Source: CAUZIR01 sp034421295 (GTDB lineage: Bacteria > Chloroflexota > Dehalococcoidia > Lucifugimonadales > UBA2962). From it: a DNA stretch of 64,000 bases. This document shows, one piece after another, positions 1-9,700 of the stretch; the first letter of the stretch is position 1; each line of letters begins with the position of its first letter. Where the stretch lies: NCBI GenBank assembly GCA_034421295.1, contig DAOUKM010000010.1, forward strand, positions 1 to 64,000. Direction: 5' to 3'. The notes under the pieces were generated by a model. It had not been told where the DNA came from, ran no database searches, and was given only the letters and a program-made list of their open reading frames with translations. Both the position numbers and the translations under genes were made by a program.

Positions 1-2
1 AT

Positions 3-149
3 GCGCGCGAGCAATCGCTCCAGCGTATGATCGAGAGCGTGGAGGCGATGGACGGGAACGCTGTAGTCGGCACGAGGTTCTTCACCGCGGCCGTCTCGCA
101 GGGTGCGACCGAGATCGTCGTCTATGGCACCGCCGTGAGGACATCCTAG
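3..149 (+). CDS. YbjQ/UPF0145-family protein, C-terminal end (5' truncated)
   Basis: The reading frame is open from the window edge to a TAG stop, giving 48 residues. The segment DGNAVVGTRF followed by QGATEIVVYGTAV matches the conserved C-terminal part of the YbjQ (UPF0145) family. These are small proteins of about 105 residues that form a pentameric beta-fold and are often called heavy-metal-binding, though no function is firmly established. Only the last half is visible, so start and regulation cannot be judged. The following genes are on the opposite strand, so this is probably the end of a transcription unit. Confidence 0.68.
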   Translation, partial: AREQSLQRMIESVEAMDGNAVVGTRFFTAAVSQGATEIVVYGTAVRTS

Positions 150-247
150 CCCCGCCGCTGCGCATAGAATCCGCGCATTTCGCGCGTCGGAGCGGTCCTC
201 CACTTCACCGCCTTCCCTTTCTGCGGCATGGCGTCCCTTCCGCCACC

Positions 248-513
248 CGGCCGGAAAACCGGCTGCCCTCGGTGTTGACGCCGGAGTCCGCCGCCATGGA
301 TCCCGGGGATACAGGGCCAGCCCAGGTTCCCCGGCATTCGAAAAGGGAGATCGACCCGGTGTCTTCGTAAAGGACGGGCAGACCCGGTCCGTCGCGGCAG
401 AGTTCTACCGGCGCCTATCGGCAACGCCGAGAGTGAGATTGCTGATGCGCGGTTCCAGGACGATTCCCTGATCGATCGCAAGTGTGCTCGATGATCCGGC
501 CCAGAGCCGTGGT
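248..513 (-). pseudogene. Decayed partial copy of the VOC/glyoxalase gene at 6057-6458
   Basis: This stretch aligns base for base, with scattered substitutions and small indels, to the 5' half of the intact VOC gene at 6057-6458 and about 35 bases of its upstream region. Shared blocks include the start region (CTG here, TTG in the intact gene, followed by Glu-Pro-Arg-Ile-Ser) and the segment for the tyrosine-arginine-aspartate-glycine motif. The frame is broken and the C-terminal half is missing. It is best read as a truncated duplicate that has decayed. No other gene is visible between it and the YbjQ end. Confidence 0.7.
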
Positions 514-580
514 GCGCTCAACCGGGAAAATTCCTGTCGACCCGTAGAAACCGCCGCCACCCTGAGGCAGCCGTAGCGAT

Positions 581-1600
581 CTAGTACCTGCGCAGCTCTT
601 CGGCGTAGCTGAACAGCTCGGGCAGCCCGCCTGTATGTATGAAGAGCACCGTCTCCCCCTGCCGAAGGACTCCGGACCGGGCGTGGTCGATGATGCCGGC
701 CATCACCTTGCCCGTATGCACGGGGTCGAGCAGCAACCCCTCCAACTCGGCCGCCATTCGTATCGCCTCTGTGCAGGCGGCGCTTACCCTGCCATAGCCG
801 GGACCTATGTAATCGCCTATCTGCACAACGTCTTCCCAGGCCAGGCGCTGCTCGAAGCCCATGTGCTTAAGGGCGTTGTTCGACCAGCCCACTACATCTG
901 TGAAGGTCTCTTGCGGGGTGCCAATAAGGAAACCGTGCACCTCCCAGGGCAGGCCCAGTGCGGCCGCACCAATCAGGAGGCCACCCTGGGCCCCACCGCT
1001 GGCGATGTAGATCTTCACCTGCTCGACGCCTGCCGCGTCCAATTGGCTGGCGATCTCGAGGGTGGCGTCCATGTAGGAGATGGCGGCCGACGAGCGGGAC
1101 ATGTGCTCTCTGCGGTGGTTGTACGGGGTCCGTCCTTCGTTTCTCAGCCGATTCTCGATGTCCTCGACATAGCCCGAAACCTCCTCCTCGTCGGTGGTGT
1201 CAAGCAGGTGAATTTCGGCCCCGAACAGGTCTTGAATCAGCAAATTGCCCTGGATCGGACTGCCCTTGCCACCGGCCGCAACGCAGATGTAGTCCATGCC
1301 GACTCTCTTGGAAGCGGCTCCGATAATGCGGGAGTTGTTGGTCAGGGCTTTGACGTTTATTGAGACATCGGCCCCCTTCTTAAGCGCGTCCGCCATCAGG
1401 AAGTCCATGTGCCGCACCTTGTTGCCGCCCAGGGCGAGGCCTGTCAGGTCGTCCCGTTTGATAAGGATCCGCACGCCCAGTTCGCGCGAGAGATTTTCAG
1501 CCTCCTGTAGCGGTGTGGGCGTCGCGGCGATCCTCACCCTGGGAAGCGCGTCGAGACGTGAGCGAAGCTGTTGGCGGCTCATTGCCGGCATTCGAATCAT
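581..1600 (-). CDS. PLP-dependent D-cysteine desulfhydrase / ACC deaminase family enzyme
   Basis: This is a fold-type II PLP enzyme of the tryptophan-synthase-beta superfamily, 339 residues from the chosen start. The motif LALGGNKVR carries the PLP-binding lysine, the segment LTNNSRIIGAA binds the substrate carboxylate, and ASGGAQGGL is the glycine-rich phosphate loop. This matches D-cysteine desulfhydrase and 1-aminocyclopropane-1-carboxylate deaminase, which release ammonia (and H2S) to give a 2-oxoacid. The two activities cannot be told apart here. The ATG at 1600 has GGAGG about 7 bases upstream; a longer frame upstream lacks such support. It lies downstream of two co-oriented SDR genes and may be co-transcribed with them, suggesting amino-acid or xenobiotic breakdown. 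Confidence 0.8.
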   Translation of the reverse strand: MIRMPAMSRQQLRSRLDALPRVRIAATPTPLQEAENLSRELGVRILIKRDDLTGLALGGNKVRHMDFLMADALKKGADVSINVKALTNNSRIIGAASKRVGMDYICVAAGGKGSPIQGNLLIQDLFGAEIHLLDTTDEEEVSGYVEDIENRLRNEGRTPYNHRREHMSRSSAAISYMDATLEIASQLDAAGVEQVKIYIASGGAQGGLLIGAAALGLPWEVHGFLIGTPQETFTDVVGWSNNALKHMGFEQRLAWEDVVQIGDYIGPGYGRVSAACTEAIRMAAELEGLLLDPVHTGKVMAGIIDHARSGVLRQGETVLFIHTGGLPELFSYAEELRRY

Positions 1601-1705
1601 GGCTCTCCTCCAGGCCCGGCAGACATGCGGCCGAATCTTCTCCGGGGCAGGTGCCCAGCTAGGGCGGCTCCGATACCCTGCCGGACCCCGGTTCATGGGC
1701 GGCCA

Positions 1706-2482
1706 TCACTGGGCCAAGGCGCCCCCATCGACCACCAGCTCGGCACCGGTGACGTAAGAGGACTCATCCGACGCCAGGTAGAGGATGGCGTTGGACACCT
1801 CCTGCGCCGTGCCCAGGCGGCCCATCGGCACCCCGCCTAGCCTGCGCTCCAGGACGCCCGGCTCCGCGAATGGGCCGACTGTGAACGGTGTTTCGGCGAA
1901 TCCGGGCAGAAGCGAGTTCACCCGGATGCCGTCCCCGGCCAGCTGGATGGCGGCTGACTTGGTGAACGAGCGAATCGCTCCTTTTGCCGCGTGGTAAGCA
2001 GTGCTGGCGGGGCTGCCCACCATCGCCGCGATCGAGGAGATGTTGACTATGGACCCGCCGCCGGTTCTCCGCATGACCGGAGCGACGAATTTCGTGCCCA
2101 GAAACGTGCCCTTCGCGTGCACGGCCAGAACACGTTCCCAGTCATGCTCCGACGTATGTTCAAGGTCGAACGAGGCTAGGATCCCGGCGCCGTTCACCAG
2201 CACGTCCAGGCGCCCATAGGCGTCCTCGGCCGCCCTGATGGCCGCCCGCCACTCGACCTCGCTGGTCACGTCCAGCCGGGCGAAGAGGGCATTCGACCCA
2301 CTGTCTTGAATCTGTGACGCTGTCAGGCGGCCGTTCTCTTCGTCGATATCGGTTATGACGACCGAGGCGCCCTCTCTCGCAGCCGTGCGGGCGAACGCCC
2401 CGCCGAAACCCATCAGCCGTCCATCCAGGCCGTTTGCCCCTCCGGTGATGAGCGCCACCTTTCCAGCAAGTCGGCCGGTCAT
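1706..2482 (-). CDS. Short-chain dehydrogenase/reductase (SDR) with expanded glycine-rich loop
   Basis: A 258-residue classical SDR, an NAD(P)-dependent alcohol/ketone oxidoreductase. It has the Rossmann segment near residue 12, the acid after beta2 (TDID), NGAG near residue 97, the catalytic serine in NISSIAA, and YHAAK with the catalytic Tyr and Lys. The C-terminal SYVTGAELVVDGG is typical. The nucleotide loop is unusual: TGGANG is followed by about six extra residues (LDGRLM) before GFGGAFA, where the family normally has TGxxxGIG directly. The next gene upstream, a paralogue, has a similar insertion. The substrate is unknown. It sits 157 bases after that paralogue, probably in one transcription unit. 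Confidence 0.9.
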   Translation of the reverse strand: MTGRLAGKVALITGGANGLDGRLMGFGGAFARTAAREGASVVITDIDEENGRLTASQIQDSGSNALFARLDVTSEVEWRAAIRAAEDAYGRLDVLVNGAGILASFDLEHTSEHDWERVLAVHAKGTFLGTKFVAPVMRRTGGGSIVNISSIAAMVGSPASTAYHAAKGAIRSFTKSAAIQLAGDGIRVNSLLPGFAETPFTVGPFAEPGVLERRLGGVPMGRLGTAQEVSNAILYLASDESSYVTGAELVVDGGALAQ

Positions 2483-2639
2483 TCCTCCACCCCCCTTCTT
2501 CTAAACAGACCAGCGTCCTCAGGCAGCACGCCCGGCCTGCGGCAGTCGAACCCGGGCTCGAATGCCTCGATGCGGATCATCGAGGCCGCAGCCCCCAATC
2601 TGAGCGCCTCACGCTGTCTTGCTACGCGCCGCCGGCTCC

Positions 2640-3461
2640 TCACTGGGCGTTGTGTCCCCCATCGATGACCAACTCTGCACCGGTGACGTATGACGACTCG
2701 TCCGACGCTAGAAACAGTATGCCCTCAGCGATCTCATCGGACTCGGCAAATCGGCCCAGGGGAATCTGCGAGGTGCGGTCTGCGTACAGCTCCGGGTCGG
2801 TGAAGAGGGGGCGTGCCAGCGGCGTCCTGGTGTAGCCCGGATGCACAGAGTTCACCCTGATGTTCTCGCTCGCATACTGGATGGCCACGGTCTTTGACAT
2901 ATGCCGCATGGCCGCCTTCGCCGTCGCGTACGCCGTGATCGTGCCGACGCCGACTATGCCATGAATCGACGAGACGTTTACTATCGATCCTCCGCCACGC
3001 CTTCGCATCTCGGGGACGGCGTACTTCATGCCCAGCATCGCTCCGCGCACGTGCACACCCAGCTCGCGCTCCAGCCCCTCGACCGTGGTGAACTCGACCT
3101 TAAGCGCCTCCTCGGCGCTTTGGGGGCCATCGGGGTCTGAGTACTCGCCGTTGAAGGCGCGGCCGGTGCCGGCGTTGTTCACCAGCACGTCCAGAGATCC
3201 CTCACTTTTCACGATGGAGTCGATTACCGTGCGCCACAAGACCTCGTCCGTCACATCGAGATGAACGTAGCGTGCCGACCCCCCGGCCTCGCGAATCTCG
3301 GCTGCGGCACGCTCACCCATCTCGTCGTTGATGTCGGCTAGATACACCGTCGCGCCCTCACGCGCGAAGGCCCGGGCGGCCGCGCCCCCAATCCCCCTGA
3401 TCTCCCCGGTGAGGGCGGTGGCGGCACCGGTGATGATGGCGATCTTGTCTTGCATGCGCAT
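2640..3461 (-). CDS. Short-chain dehydrogenase/reductase (SDR), paralogue of the neighbouring SDR
   Basis: A 273-residue SDR with NNAG, the catalytic Ser in NVSSIHG, YATAK carrying Tyr/Lys, and the C-terminal SYVTGAELVIDGG motif. Like its neighbour it has an expanded nucleotide loop: TGAATAL, then TGEIR, then GIGGAAA. It also has about 20 extra residues after NNAGTGRAFNG (residues about 105-130) before the helix that normally follows, probably a lid over the active site. The two genes look like an old tandem duplication. This is the first gene of a leftward unit that continues with the second SDR and the PLP enzyme. Substrate not predictable from sequence. Confidence 0.9.
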   Translation of the reverse strand: MRMQDKIAIITGAATALTGEIRGIGGAAARAFAREGATVYLADINDEMGERAAAEIREAGGSARYVHLDVTDEVLWRTVIDSIVKSEGSLDVLVNNAGTGRAFNGEYSDPDGPQSAEEALKVEFTTVEGLERELGVHVRGAMLGMKYAVPEMRRRGGGSIVNVSSIHGIVGVGTITAYATAKAAMRHMSKTVAIQYASENIRVNSVHPGYTRTPLARPLFTDPELYADRTSQIPLGRFAESDEIAEGILFLASDESSYVTGAELVIDGGHNAQ

Positions 3462-3697
3462 GGGGGGGGTAGACTAGGGGCGAAGTTACCTTCGGTCAAG
3501 GGCCGGTATCTCCGGCAGTGACCGCAGCGGTCAGGCCCCAGCCTGCACCGGGCCAAGGTCACCCGAACCGCGTGCAGCAACGCTCACCGAACCTGTCGAG
3601 GACACCTGATCGCATTGTCATGGTGCTTTATGTAAAGTTGCGGCCAGGGCAGAAGCCCTTAAGTCGCGGTCAATTTCGTCCCCCGGGGGTAATGCAG

Positions 3698-4873
3698 ATG
3701 TCGCGTTCAGCCGTAATCGCAGTATTGATCACGCTCCTGGCGGTCGCCTGCTCTTCGCCGGCCGCGACTTCCGTGCCTGCCGAACCGGCCGAGGAGTCCT
3801 CCGTTTCCGTTCAGGAAGAGACCCCGGTCGAGGACGTGGCAGTCGAGCTGGGCGATTTCGTCAGCGCGCCGGACATGAAGGCCCGCAGGGAGCGGTTTGC
3901 CGCCCTCACGCTCAGCGACGGTAGCGTGCTGGCGCTGGGCGGGCGCGGCCTGGGGATTGGCACGCTGGTGGCAACCATCCACGAGACGGCGGAGGTGCTG
4001 GACCCCGAGACCCTCGAGTGGACGTTCACCGGTCCGATGGCCGAGGGCCGCCGCTCCCCGGCCGTGGTCGAGTTGGCGGACGGGCGCGTGTTGGCGGCGG
4101 GCGGACTGGGGCCAACGAAAGGGACGATCCTGACCGCGGAGATCTGGGACCCTGCGGAAAATGCCTGGAGAAGCGTTGCGCCCATGCACATGTCGCGCGA
4201 TGGCATGGGAGCGGTCAGGCTGGCGGATGGCCGGGTCATGGTCGTGGGCGGCAAGACCGACGCCAAGATCGTGGCCACCCTGGACCAGAGCGAGATCTAC
4301 GACGTCGACGCCGACACCTGGACGGAGGCGGCGCCAATGTCGGAGAAACGGGTCAACCACACCGTCACTCTGCTAGACGACGGCAGGGTCCTGGTGACCG
4401 GTGGAGGCAAGGAGGACGGCCCCTTCTCAGAGACCGCGGAGACTTACGACCCCGAAACGGACACATGGACGACGGTCGCTCCCATGGCGGTTTCCAGGGC
4501 CTTCCACACGGCCACGCTGCTGGAGGACGGCCGGGTGCTGGTCGTCGGAGGCAGGGGTAAGCGTCTGCTCGCCGAGGTGTACGATCCCGTCGCCGACATG
4601 TGGTCCAGCGCCGGGGAGACGGAGGTGGCGAGAGCCGAGCACAGGGCCGTTCTTTTGCAGGACGGAAGAGTGCTGGTGACCGGAGGACTCGGTTTACTCG
4701 CAGAGAGCGAAATCTACGACCCGGCCGCGAACGAATGGAGCGCCAGCAGCCCCCTTCAGATCGGACGTTTTCGCCACGCCACCGTGCTCTTATCGGACGG
4801 GCGGGTGGTTGCCATCGGCGGTACGGGCCCCGACGGAATTCTCGCCTCATCCGAGGTGCTGGCTTCGAGGTGA
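3698..4873 (+). CDS. Kelch-repeat beta-propeller lipoprotein
   Basis: From the ATG at 3698 the protein has 391 residues. It begins with a lipoprotein signal (MSRSAVIAVLITLLAVAC, lipobox ending at Cys18) followed by a Ser/Pro/Glu-rich linker. The rest is about seven kelch-type blades. Each contains a DGRVLVxGG strand followed by a segment such as AETYDPETDTWT, and a linking APM-x-R-x-x-H element. Such proteins fold as a beta-propeller on the outer face of the membrane and bind ligands or other proteins; no catalytic residues are evident. The frame extends upstream, but only this start has the lipoprotein signal and a G-rich stretch at Shine-Dalgarno distance. It stands alone, divergent from the SDR genes. 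Confidence 0.85.
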   Translation: MSRSAVIAVLITLLAVACSSPAATSVPAEPAEESSVSVQEETPVEDVAVELGDFVSAPDMKARRERFAALTLSDGSVLALGGRGLGIGTLVATIHETAEVLDPETLEWTFTGPMAEGRRSPAVVELADGRVLAAGGLGPTKGTILTAEIWDPAENAWRSVAPMHMSRDGMGAVRLADGRVMVVGGKTDAKIVATLDQSEIYDVDADTWTEAAPMSEKRVNHTVTLLDDGRVLVTGGGKEDGPFSETAETYDPETDTWTTVAPMAVSRAFHTATLLEDGRVLVVGGRGKRLLAEVYDPVADMWSSAGETEVARAEHRAVLLQDGRVLVTGGLGLLAESEIYDPAANEWSASSPLQIGRFRHATVLLSDGRVVAIGGTGPDGILASSEVLASR

Positions 4874-5075
4874 TGAACAAACAAGGGGAAGAGTAGCGAG
4901 AGGCCGTCAGTGCTGCAGGTGTAGTGCGACCCTCCGCCACCTGAACGCTTTCGCGCAAGGCCCGAATCGCAGAATCGAGGATGGCTGCACCGTCCTGTAA
5001 CCGACCGGGGAAGTTGGACAGCCTCTCGAGGCGGATCGTCTTCGGCTAGCCTGACCTCAACCTACCAACACCCTG

Positions 5076-5435
5076 CTACTGCCGGCTCCGCGTTTCGGCC
5101 TCGAGAGCGACCATCGCCGCAACTCGATCCTCCTCGATCGGGATGATCCTGTCGAATCCGATTATCTTAAAGACCTGCCTTATATGCGGCTTGAGGGCGC
5201 AGATATGGAGGCTGCGCTCCTTCTTATGGAGCAGCTTCCACAGGCGTAAGAACGAACGCAGCCCGGCCGAACCGAGAAACGTTACCTCCGAGGCATCTAG
5301 GATGACGTCCCGGTCGCTGCCCGCGACGGCGCGTCTGACATAGTATTCGAACAGGTCTGCGGTCAGTGAGGTGATGCGTCCCCGAACCGTCAGCAGGAGT
5401 ACGGAACCTTCCAACCCGACAACTTCGACGTTCAT
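5076..5435 (-). CDS. STAS-domain protein (anti-sigma factor antagonist type)
   Basis: A 119-residue single-domain STAS protein. The motif TFLGSAGLRSFL contains the conserved DxSxxxFLxSxGL core in which a serine is the usual phosphorylation site of SpoIIAA/RsbV-like antagonists. In that system a partner kinase/anti-sigma factor phosphorylates the antagonist, and the unphosphorylated form releases the sigma factor. No partner kinase, phosphatase or sigma factor gene is adjacent. The ATG at 5435 is preceded by a run of six G residues at a suitable distance. The role in this organism is an inference from the fold. Confidence 0.82.
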   Translation of the reverse strand: MNVEVVGLEGSVLLLTVRGRITSLTADLFEYYVRRAVAGSDRDVILDASEVTFLGSAGLRSFLRLWKLLHKKERSLHICALKPHIRQVFKIIGFDRIIPIEEDRVAAMVALEAETRSRQ

Positions 5436-5625
5436 GCTGTACCCCCCATCCTTGCCCTCACGCCAGCTGAAGGACCTCGCCACTTGCAGGCTGCCCGCCC
5501 GCTCCATCATTTGCCCTGGAGATCACGCCCGTAGATCCCCAAACTGCGCGGCCCTTGTTGCCCTTCCCCACGTTCTTCCAATCCTGGCGGAAGGCGGCAT
5601 GTGAACCAGTATTCAAGCCCCAATC

Positions 5626-5820
5626 CTACCGCTCCGCCTGCTCCGGAGCCATGGCTCCGGCAAAGTCGGATGGCTCAAACGGGTGCCGAATCTCGATTTC
5701 CCCGGGACCCAACATTGGTCTTGAGCTTCGCTTCACCCACCTTTCGGCCTCGATGAACTAAGCGGAGGGCATGATGCCCACTTAACCGTCCCCGGTGGCT
5801 TTGATCAGGACGATTACGCG
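5626..5820 (-). pseudogene. Remnant of a YCII/DGPF-family gene with internal deletion and stops
   Basis: Read on the minus strand in one frame, this segment gives RVIVLIKATGDG, a stop, VGIMPSA, another stop, then FIEAERWVKR and GPGEIEIRHPFEPSDF. The first part matches the N-terminus of YCII-related proteins (VMVLVKATKDSEAGVMPS type). The last part matches their C-terminus (EAIEWVKR ... EIEIRPVFEAEDFG type). The central 60-70 residues, including the DGPFAETKE motif, are gone. So this is a gene that lost its middle and gained two stops. YCII proteins often neighbour VOC and sigma-factor genes, and a VOC gene lies just upstream. The remaining bases between the STAS and VOC genes hold nothing else I recognise. 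Confidence 0.65.
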
Positions 5821-6056
5821 CGTCTGATTGCTCCCCTACTGCCATGTCGTCTCTTTCGTGACCCGGACGGAAGGACGCGTGGGGAGGGTCCCTCAGGGGC
5901 CTTGGAAGCCGCCTGTCCGGGCGCCGGTCGCCCTCCTGGTGCGAATACCGTCAACTCCGAGAGCTATCTCAACTCGTCGCAGTCAGAGGTGGCGTGACTC
6001 AATGCCGCCGGTCTGCCGGTCACCTGAGGTAGCTGACATCGCCACCCGCATGCAGG

Positions 6057-6458
6057 TCACTCAATCGAAAAGTGAGGATTCCAGGCGATCTCCCACAGGT
6101 ATCCCTCCGGATCGGCAAAGTACCCCGAGTAGCCACCCCAGAAGGTATCCTGCGCGGGCCTGACCAGAGCGGCCCCTGCGGCCACCGCGGTCTCAAGCAG
6201 CGCGTCTACTCCCTCCCGAGTCGGGACGTTGTGTGCCAGCGTGACGCCGGAAAACCCGCTGCCCTCGGTGCTGACGCCGGCGTCTTCCGCCAGGGCATCC
6301 CGCGGATACAGGGCCAGCCAGGTCCCCCGGCATTTGAAGAAGGCGATCGATTCGGTGTCTTCGTCTAGGAGTGGCAGATCCAGTCCGTCGCGGTAGAAGG
6401 CGACTGACCGCGGCAAATCTGTAACGCCGAGAGTGATGATGCTGATGCGTGGTTCCAA
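6057..6458 (-). CDS. VOC-superfamily (glyoxalase/bleomycin-resistance-like) protein
   Basis: A 133-residue protein with one VOC module: two beta-alpha-beta-beta-beta units, starting with ISIITLGVTDLPRSVAFYRDGL and ending with YFADPEGYLWEIAWNP. The DPEGY-x-WEI segment supplies the usual metal-binding Glu. VOC proteins act as glyoxalases, dioxygenases or resistance binding proteins; the substrate is not predictable. The start is TTG at 6458, preceded by AGGGG at suitable spacing. A decayed half copy of this gene and its upstream region lies at 248-513. Confidence 0.88.
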   Translation of the reverse strand: MEPRISIITLGVTDLPRSVAFYRDGLDLPLLDEDTESIAFFKCRGTWLALYPRDALAEDAGVSTEGSGFSGVTLAHNVPTREGVDALLETAVAAGAALVRPAQDTFWGGYSGYFADPEGYLWEIAWNPHFSIE

Positions 6459-6777
6459 GACGATCCCCTAATCGATCACAAGTTTGCTCGATGATCCCGG
6501 CCGGAGCGTGGTGGGCCCGCTCTGAGGCTCTTCGCAGGTGCGGTTGGCACCCACACGGCAGCGACGCTACCAGAGCCAGACTCAGCGTTTCAACAGCGCT
6601 TTCCCCCTCAGGACATGTCGAGCGGGCCTGATGGCGTACTGGTGGTGACAGGACGTCTCATACTCAGCGACATCCACGATGCGGCCGATCTGACTCGGTG
6701 GAGGGGGCGCGGGCGGGGTCTCCATCTCGCTCCAGGCCTCGTGGCGCGATCAGCGGATCGACCGAATCAGGGCCCTG
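6459..6777. other. Intergenic stretch without recognised gene
   Basis: About 320 bases between the VOC gene and the end of the RND exporter gene, both transcribed leftward. The first 50 bases match the region upstream of the decayed VOC copy near the start of the window, so they were part of the duplicated unit. I see no other conserved coding segment, RNA gene or clear promoter here. Confidence 0.4.
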
Positions 6778-9700
6778 CTATCGGAGCGCCAGCCGGGCCC
6801 CGGCGCGCCTGAGGGCGCCCGGGATGCTGACATTGAACAGATAGTAGACGATCGGCACCACGATGAGCGTAAGGCCCGTCGAGCTAATCAGGCCGCCGAT
6901 GACCACCGTGGCCAGCTCCGCGCTGATCAGGCCGCCCTCGCTGTCTGCGAACGTCGCGAGAGGAAGCAGGGCGAAGCTCGTGGTAAGCGTCGTCATCAGA
7001 ATGGGCCTTAGCCGGACCCGGCCCCCGGTGATGAGGGCATCCCTCACCGTCATGCCTCCCGCCCGCAGCTGCTCGACGAAGGCGATCAGAACGATCGCGT
7101 TGGTAACGACGATCCCCACGAGCAGCAGCACGCCCATCATCGCCGGCAGCCCGAGCGTACGGCCCGTTACCGCCAGCGACACGAGCACCCCGATCAGGGC
7201 CAGCGGCAGGCTCGATACGATGACGACGGGATTTCTCAGAGAGCCCTGGCTGGCCACCATTACCAGGTACATGAGCACGATCCCTGCGGCTATCGAAAAG
7301 AAGATCGCCTGGAATCCCTCGGCGATCTCGTCGAATATCCCGCCGCTCTTCACGCTGACCCCGGGCGGGAGGGAGAGCGCCTCGATCCTCTCGTCGATCT
7401 CTCGCCCGACGGACTGGGTGTCGGCGTCGGTGATCTCCCCGGTGATGGAGGCCGAGCGCCGAAGGTCGGTGCGTGTGATGGTCACCGGACCCTTCTTCAG
7501 GGAAACCTCGGCGATCTCACCCAGTTCGGCGGTGCCACCGGGGCCCGAGATAACCAGGCGCTCGATGTCGCCCGCGGCGCTTATGGCCCTTCGGTCTGCC
7601 GAGACGACGACATCGATGGGCACCCCGTCAATCTCGATAGACGTCACCGGTCGGCCCACCAGGAACTGGCTCAACTGAAGGCCCACCTGGCGGGCGCTGA
7701 GGCCTATTCGTCCCGCCGCCGCGGGATCGACCTCCACCGACACCTCGTCCCGCGCACTTGCCACGTCGCTGTCCAGGTTGACCACTCCGTCGACGTCCGC
7801 CAGCGCCTCCACCAGCTCATCCGATACGGCAGCGATCTGTCCGTAATCGGGCCCCGAGATGCTGATCTCCACGCCTCCGGTCTGCGGCCCGCGGTTGATC
7901 TCGCTCACCCTTAGCACCAGGTCGGGCCTGCTGAGATCTTCCCGAAGCGTGTCCGCCACGTCATCCGGCGCCCCGGGTGCCAGATCCAGGAGCATGCTCG
8001 CCTGGTTGAACGATCCCGGAGCTCCGCCGGATGCTAGGTCGGTCGCTCCAACCGTGGCCGTATAGACATCGGAATAGTCACGGACGCGCTCTTCAATCGA
8101 GACCACCTCGGCCAGCGTCCGCTCCATCGGCGTCCCCGCTGGAAGGCTCAGCTCTATCGCTACATCCCGGTCCTCGCTGCTCGGGAACAGCGTTACCGGT
8201 ATGACGGCCAGCAAAGCGAGGCTCGCGGCCGTTGCGACGGCGGCACCCGCCAGGGTGACGGTCTTGTGCCCCAGCGCCCAGCGCAGCACCGGGGTGTAGG
8301 CCCGCTGCATCCAGGTCTCGTCGACGAACGTCATCTCGTCGCCGACGCCTCCCTCGGGAAGGTCTCCCGGCCTCAGCAGGTAGGCGGCCATCACCGGGAC
8401 GGCGGTGAGCGCGACCAGGAGCGAGGCCGCCAGGGCGAGGCTGACCGTTATGGCGAACGGCAGGAAGAAAGCCCCGACAAGGCCCTCTATGAAGCCGAGC
8501 GGGATGAACACCAGGATCGTTGCCAGGGTCGAGGTGAAGATGGCGGGCCCCACCTCCACCGTGGCCTCAAGGGCGGCCCGCCACCGCTCCCGCCCGGCCT
8601 GTATGTGCCGATAAACGTTCTCGAGGACCACTATGGCGTCGTCTACCACCCTCCCGACGGATATGGTCAGCCCGCCGAGCGTCATGAAGTTCAGGGACAT
8701 GTCCTGCCAGGCCATCAGCAGCACGGCGCTGAGCACGCTCAATGGGATCGAAAGGCCGATCACGATCGTCGGACGCAGCGTTGAGGCCAGCCCGCGTATC
8801 ACGGTCGGCCTTACGGTCAGCATGAATACGAATACGACACAGACCGCAAACAGGAACCCGAAGGCAGCCTCGGTCAGCAGAGAATCGATCTGGCCCTGGA
8901 TCTGCGGTCCCTGGTCGGAAACGACCACGATCTCAAGGCCCGGGACGGTCCCCTCCATCTCGTCGAGCACCTCACGCACCGAGCTGGTTACCTCGACCGT
9001 GTTGGCGTCGGGGCCCTTTATGATCGAGACCCCGATCGCCGCGCTTCCATTGGCGCGGTAGATGCTCGCCGGAACCGCGTCCGTAAGCTCGACGCTCGCA
9101 ACGTCGGAGAGCGCGACCGGGCCGGAGGGCGAGGCCCCGACCAGGATGCCGCGAATCTCGGCGACCGAGCCGGCGACGTTCTCGGTCTTTACCGGCACCG
9201 TGAGCCCGCCACTACGGATAAGGCCCGAGGGCACCGACACGTTGCTCTCGCCTATGGCCGCAATTACCTGGGGAAGGGATATTCCGCTGTCGCTCAGGAG
9301 GTCCGGATCCACGGCAACGCGCACCTGCCGCTCCAGCTCGCCGGCTACCTCCACGTCCATCACACCGTCGATTCCCGAAATCTCAGGCAGGATGAGCGTT
9401 CGCAGCGCGCGGTCCGCCTCCTCCAGACCCTCTTCGGAGGCCACGCTGAAGCTCAGCACGGGGAACCGGTCGGGGTCGAAGCGGCCGACCTCGGGCCTTT
9501 CGACGCCCGGTGGGAACGAAATACCGGCGACTGCGGCCTCTATGTGGGCCTCTGCGCCCGGCATGTCGGTGCCGTACCTGAAAGTGGCCAGCACGATCGC
9601 ATTGCCCTCAAAGCTGGTCGAGCGGATCGACTCGAGTCCGTCCGTGCCCGAGATCGCCCTCTCGATAGGGGCCGTCACATCGCGCACCACCCCCTCGGGA

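Noticed and set aside
3692..3697. ATG at 3692 as start of the kelch lipoprotein
   Set aside because: Only two bases separate it from the G-rich stretch; the next ATG has proper spacing and a better signal peptide.
5643..5660. Perfect 18-bp palindrome (CCGGAGCCATGGCTCCGG)
   Set aside because: It lies inside the YCII remnant and corresponds to its GAMAPE codons; no sign of an operator.
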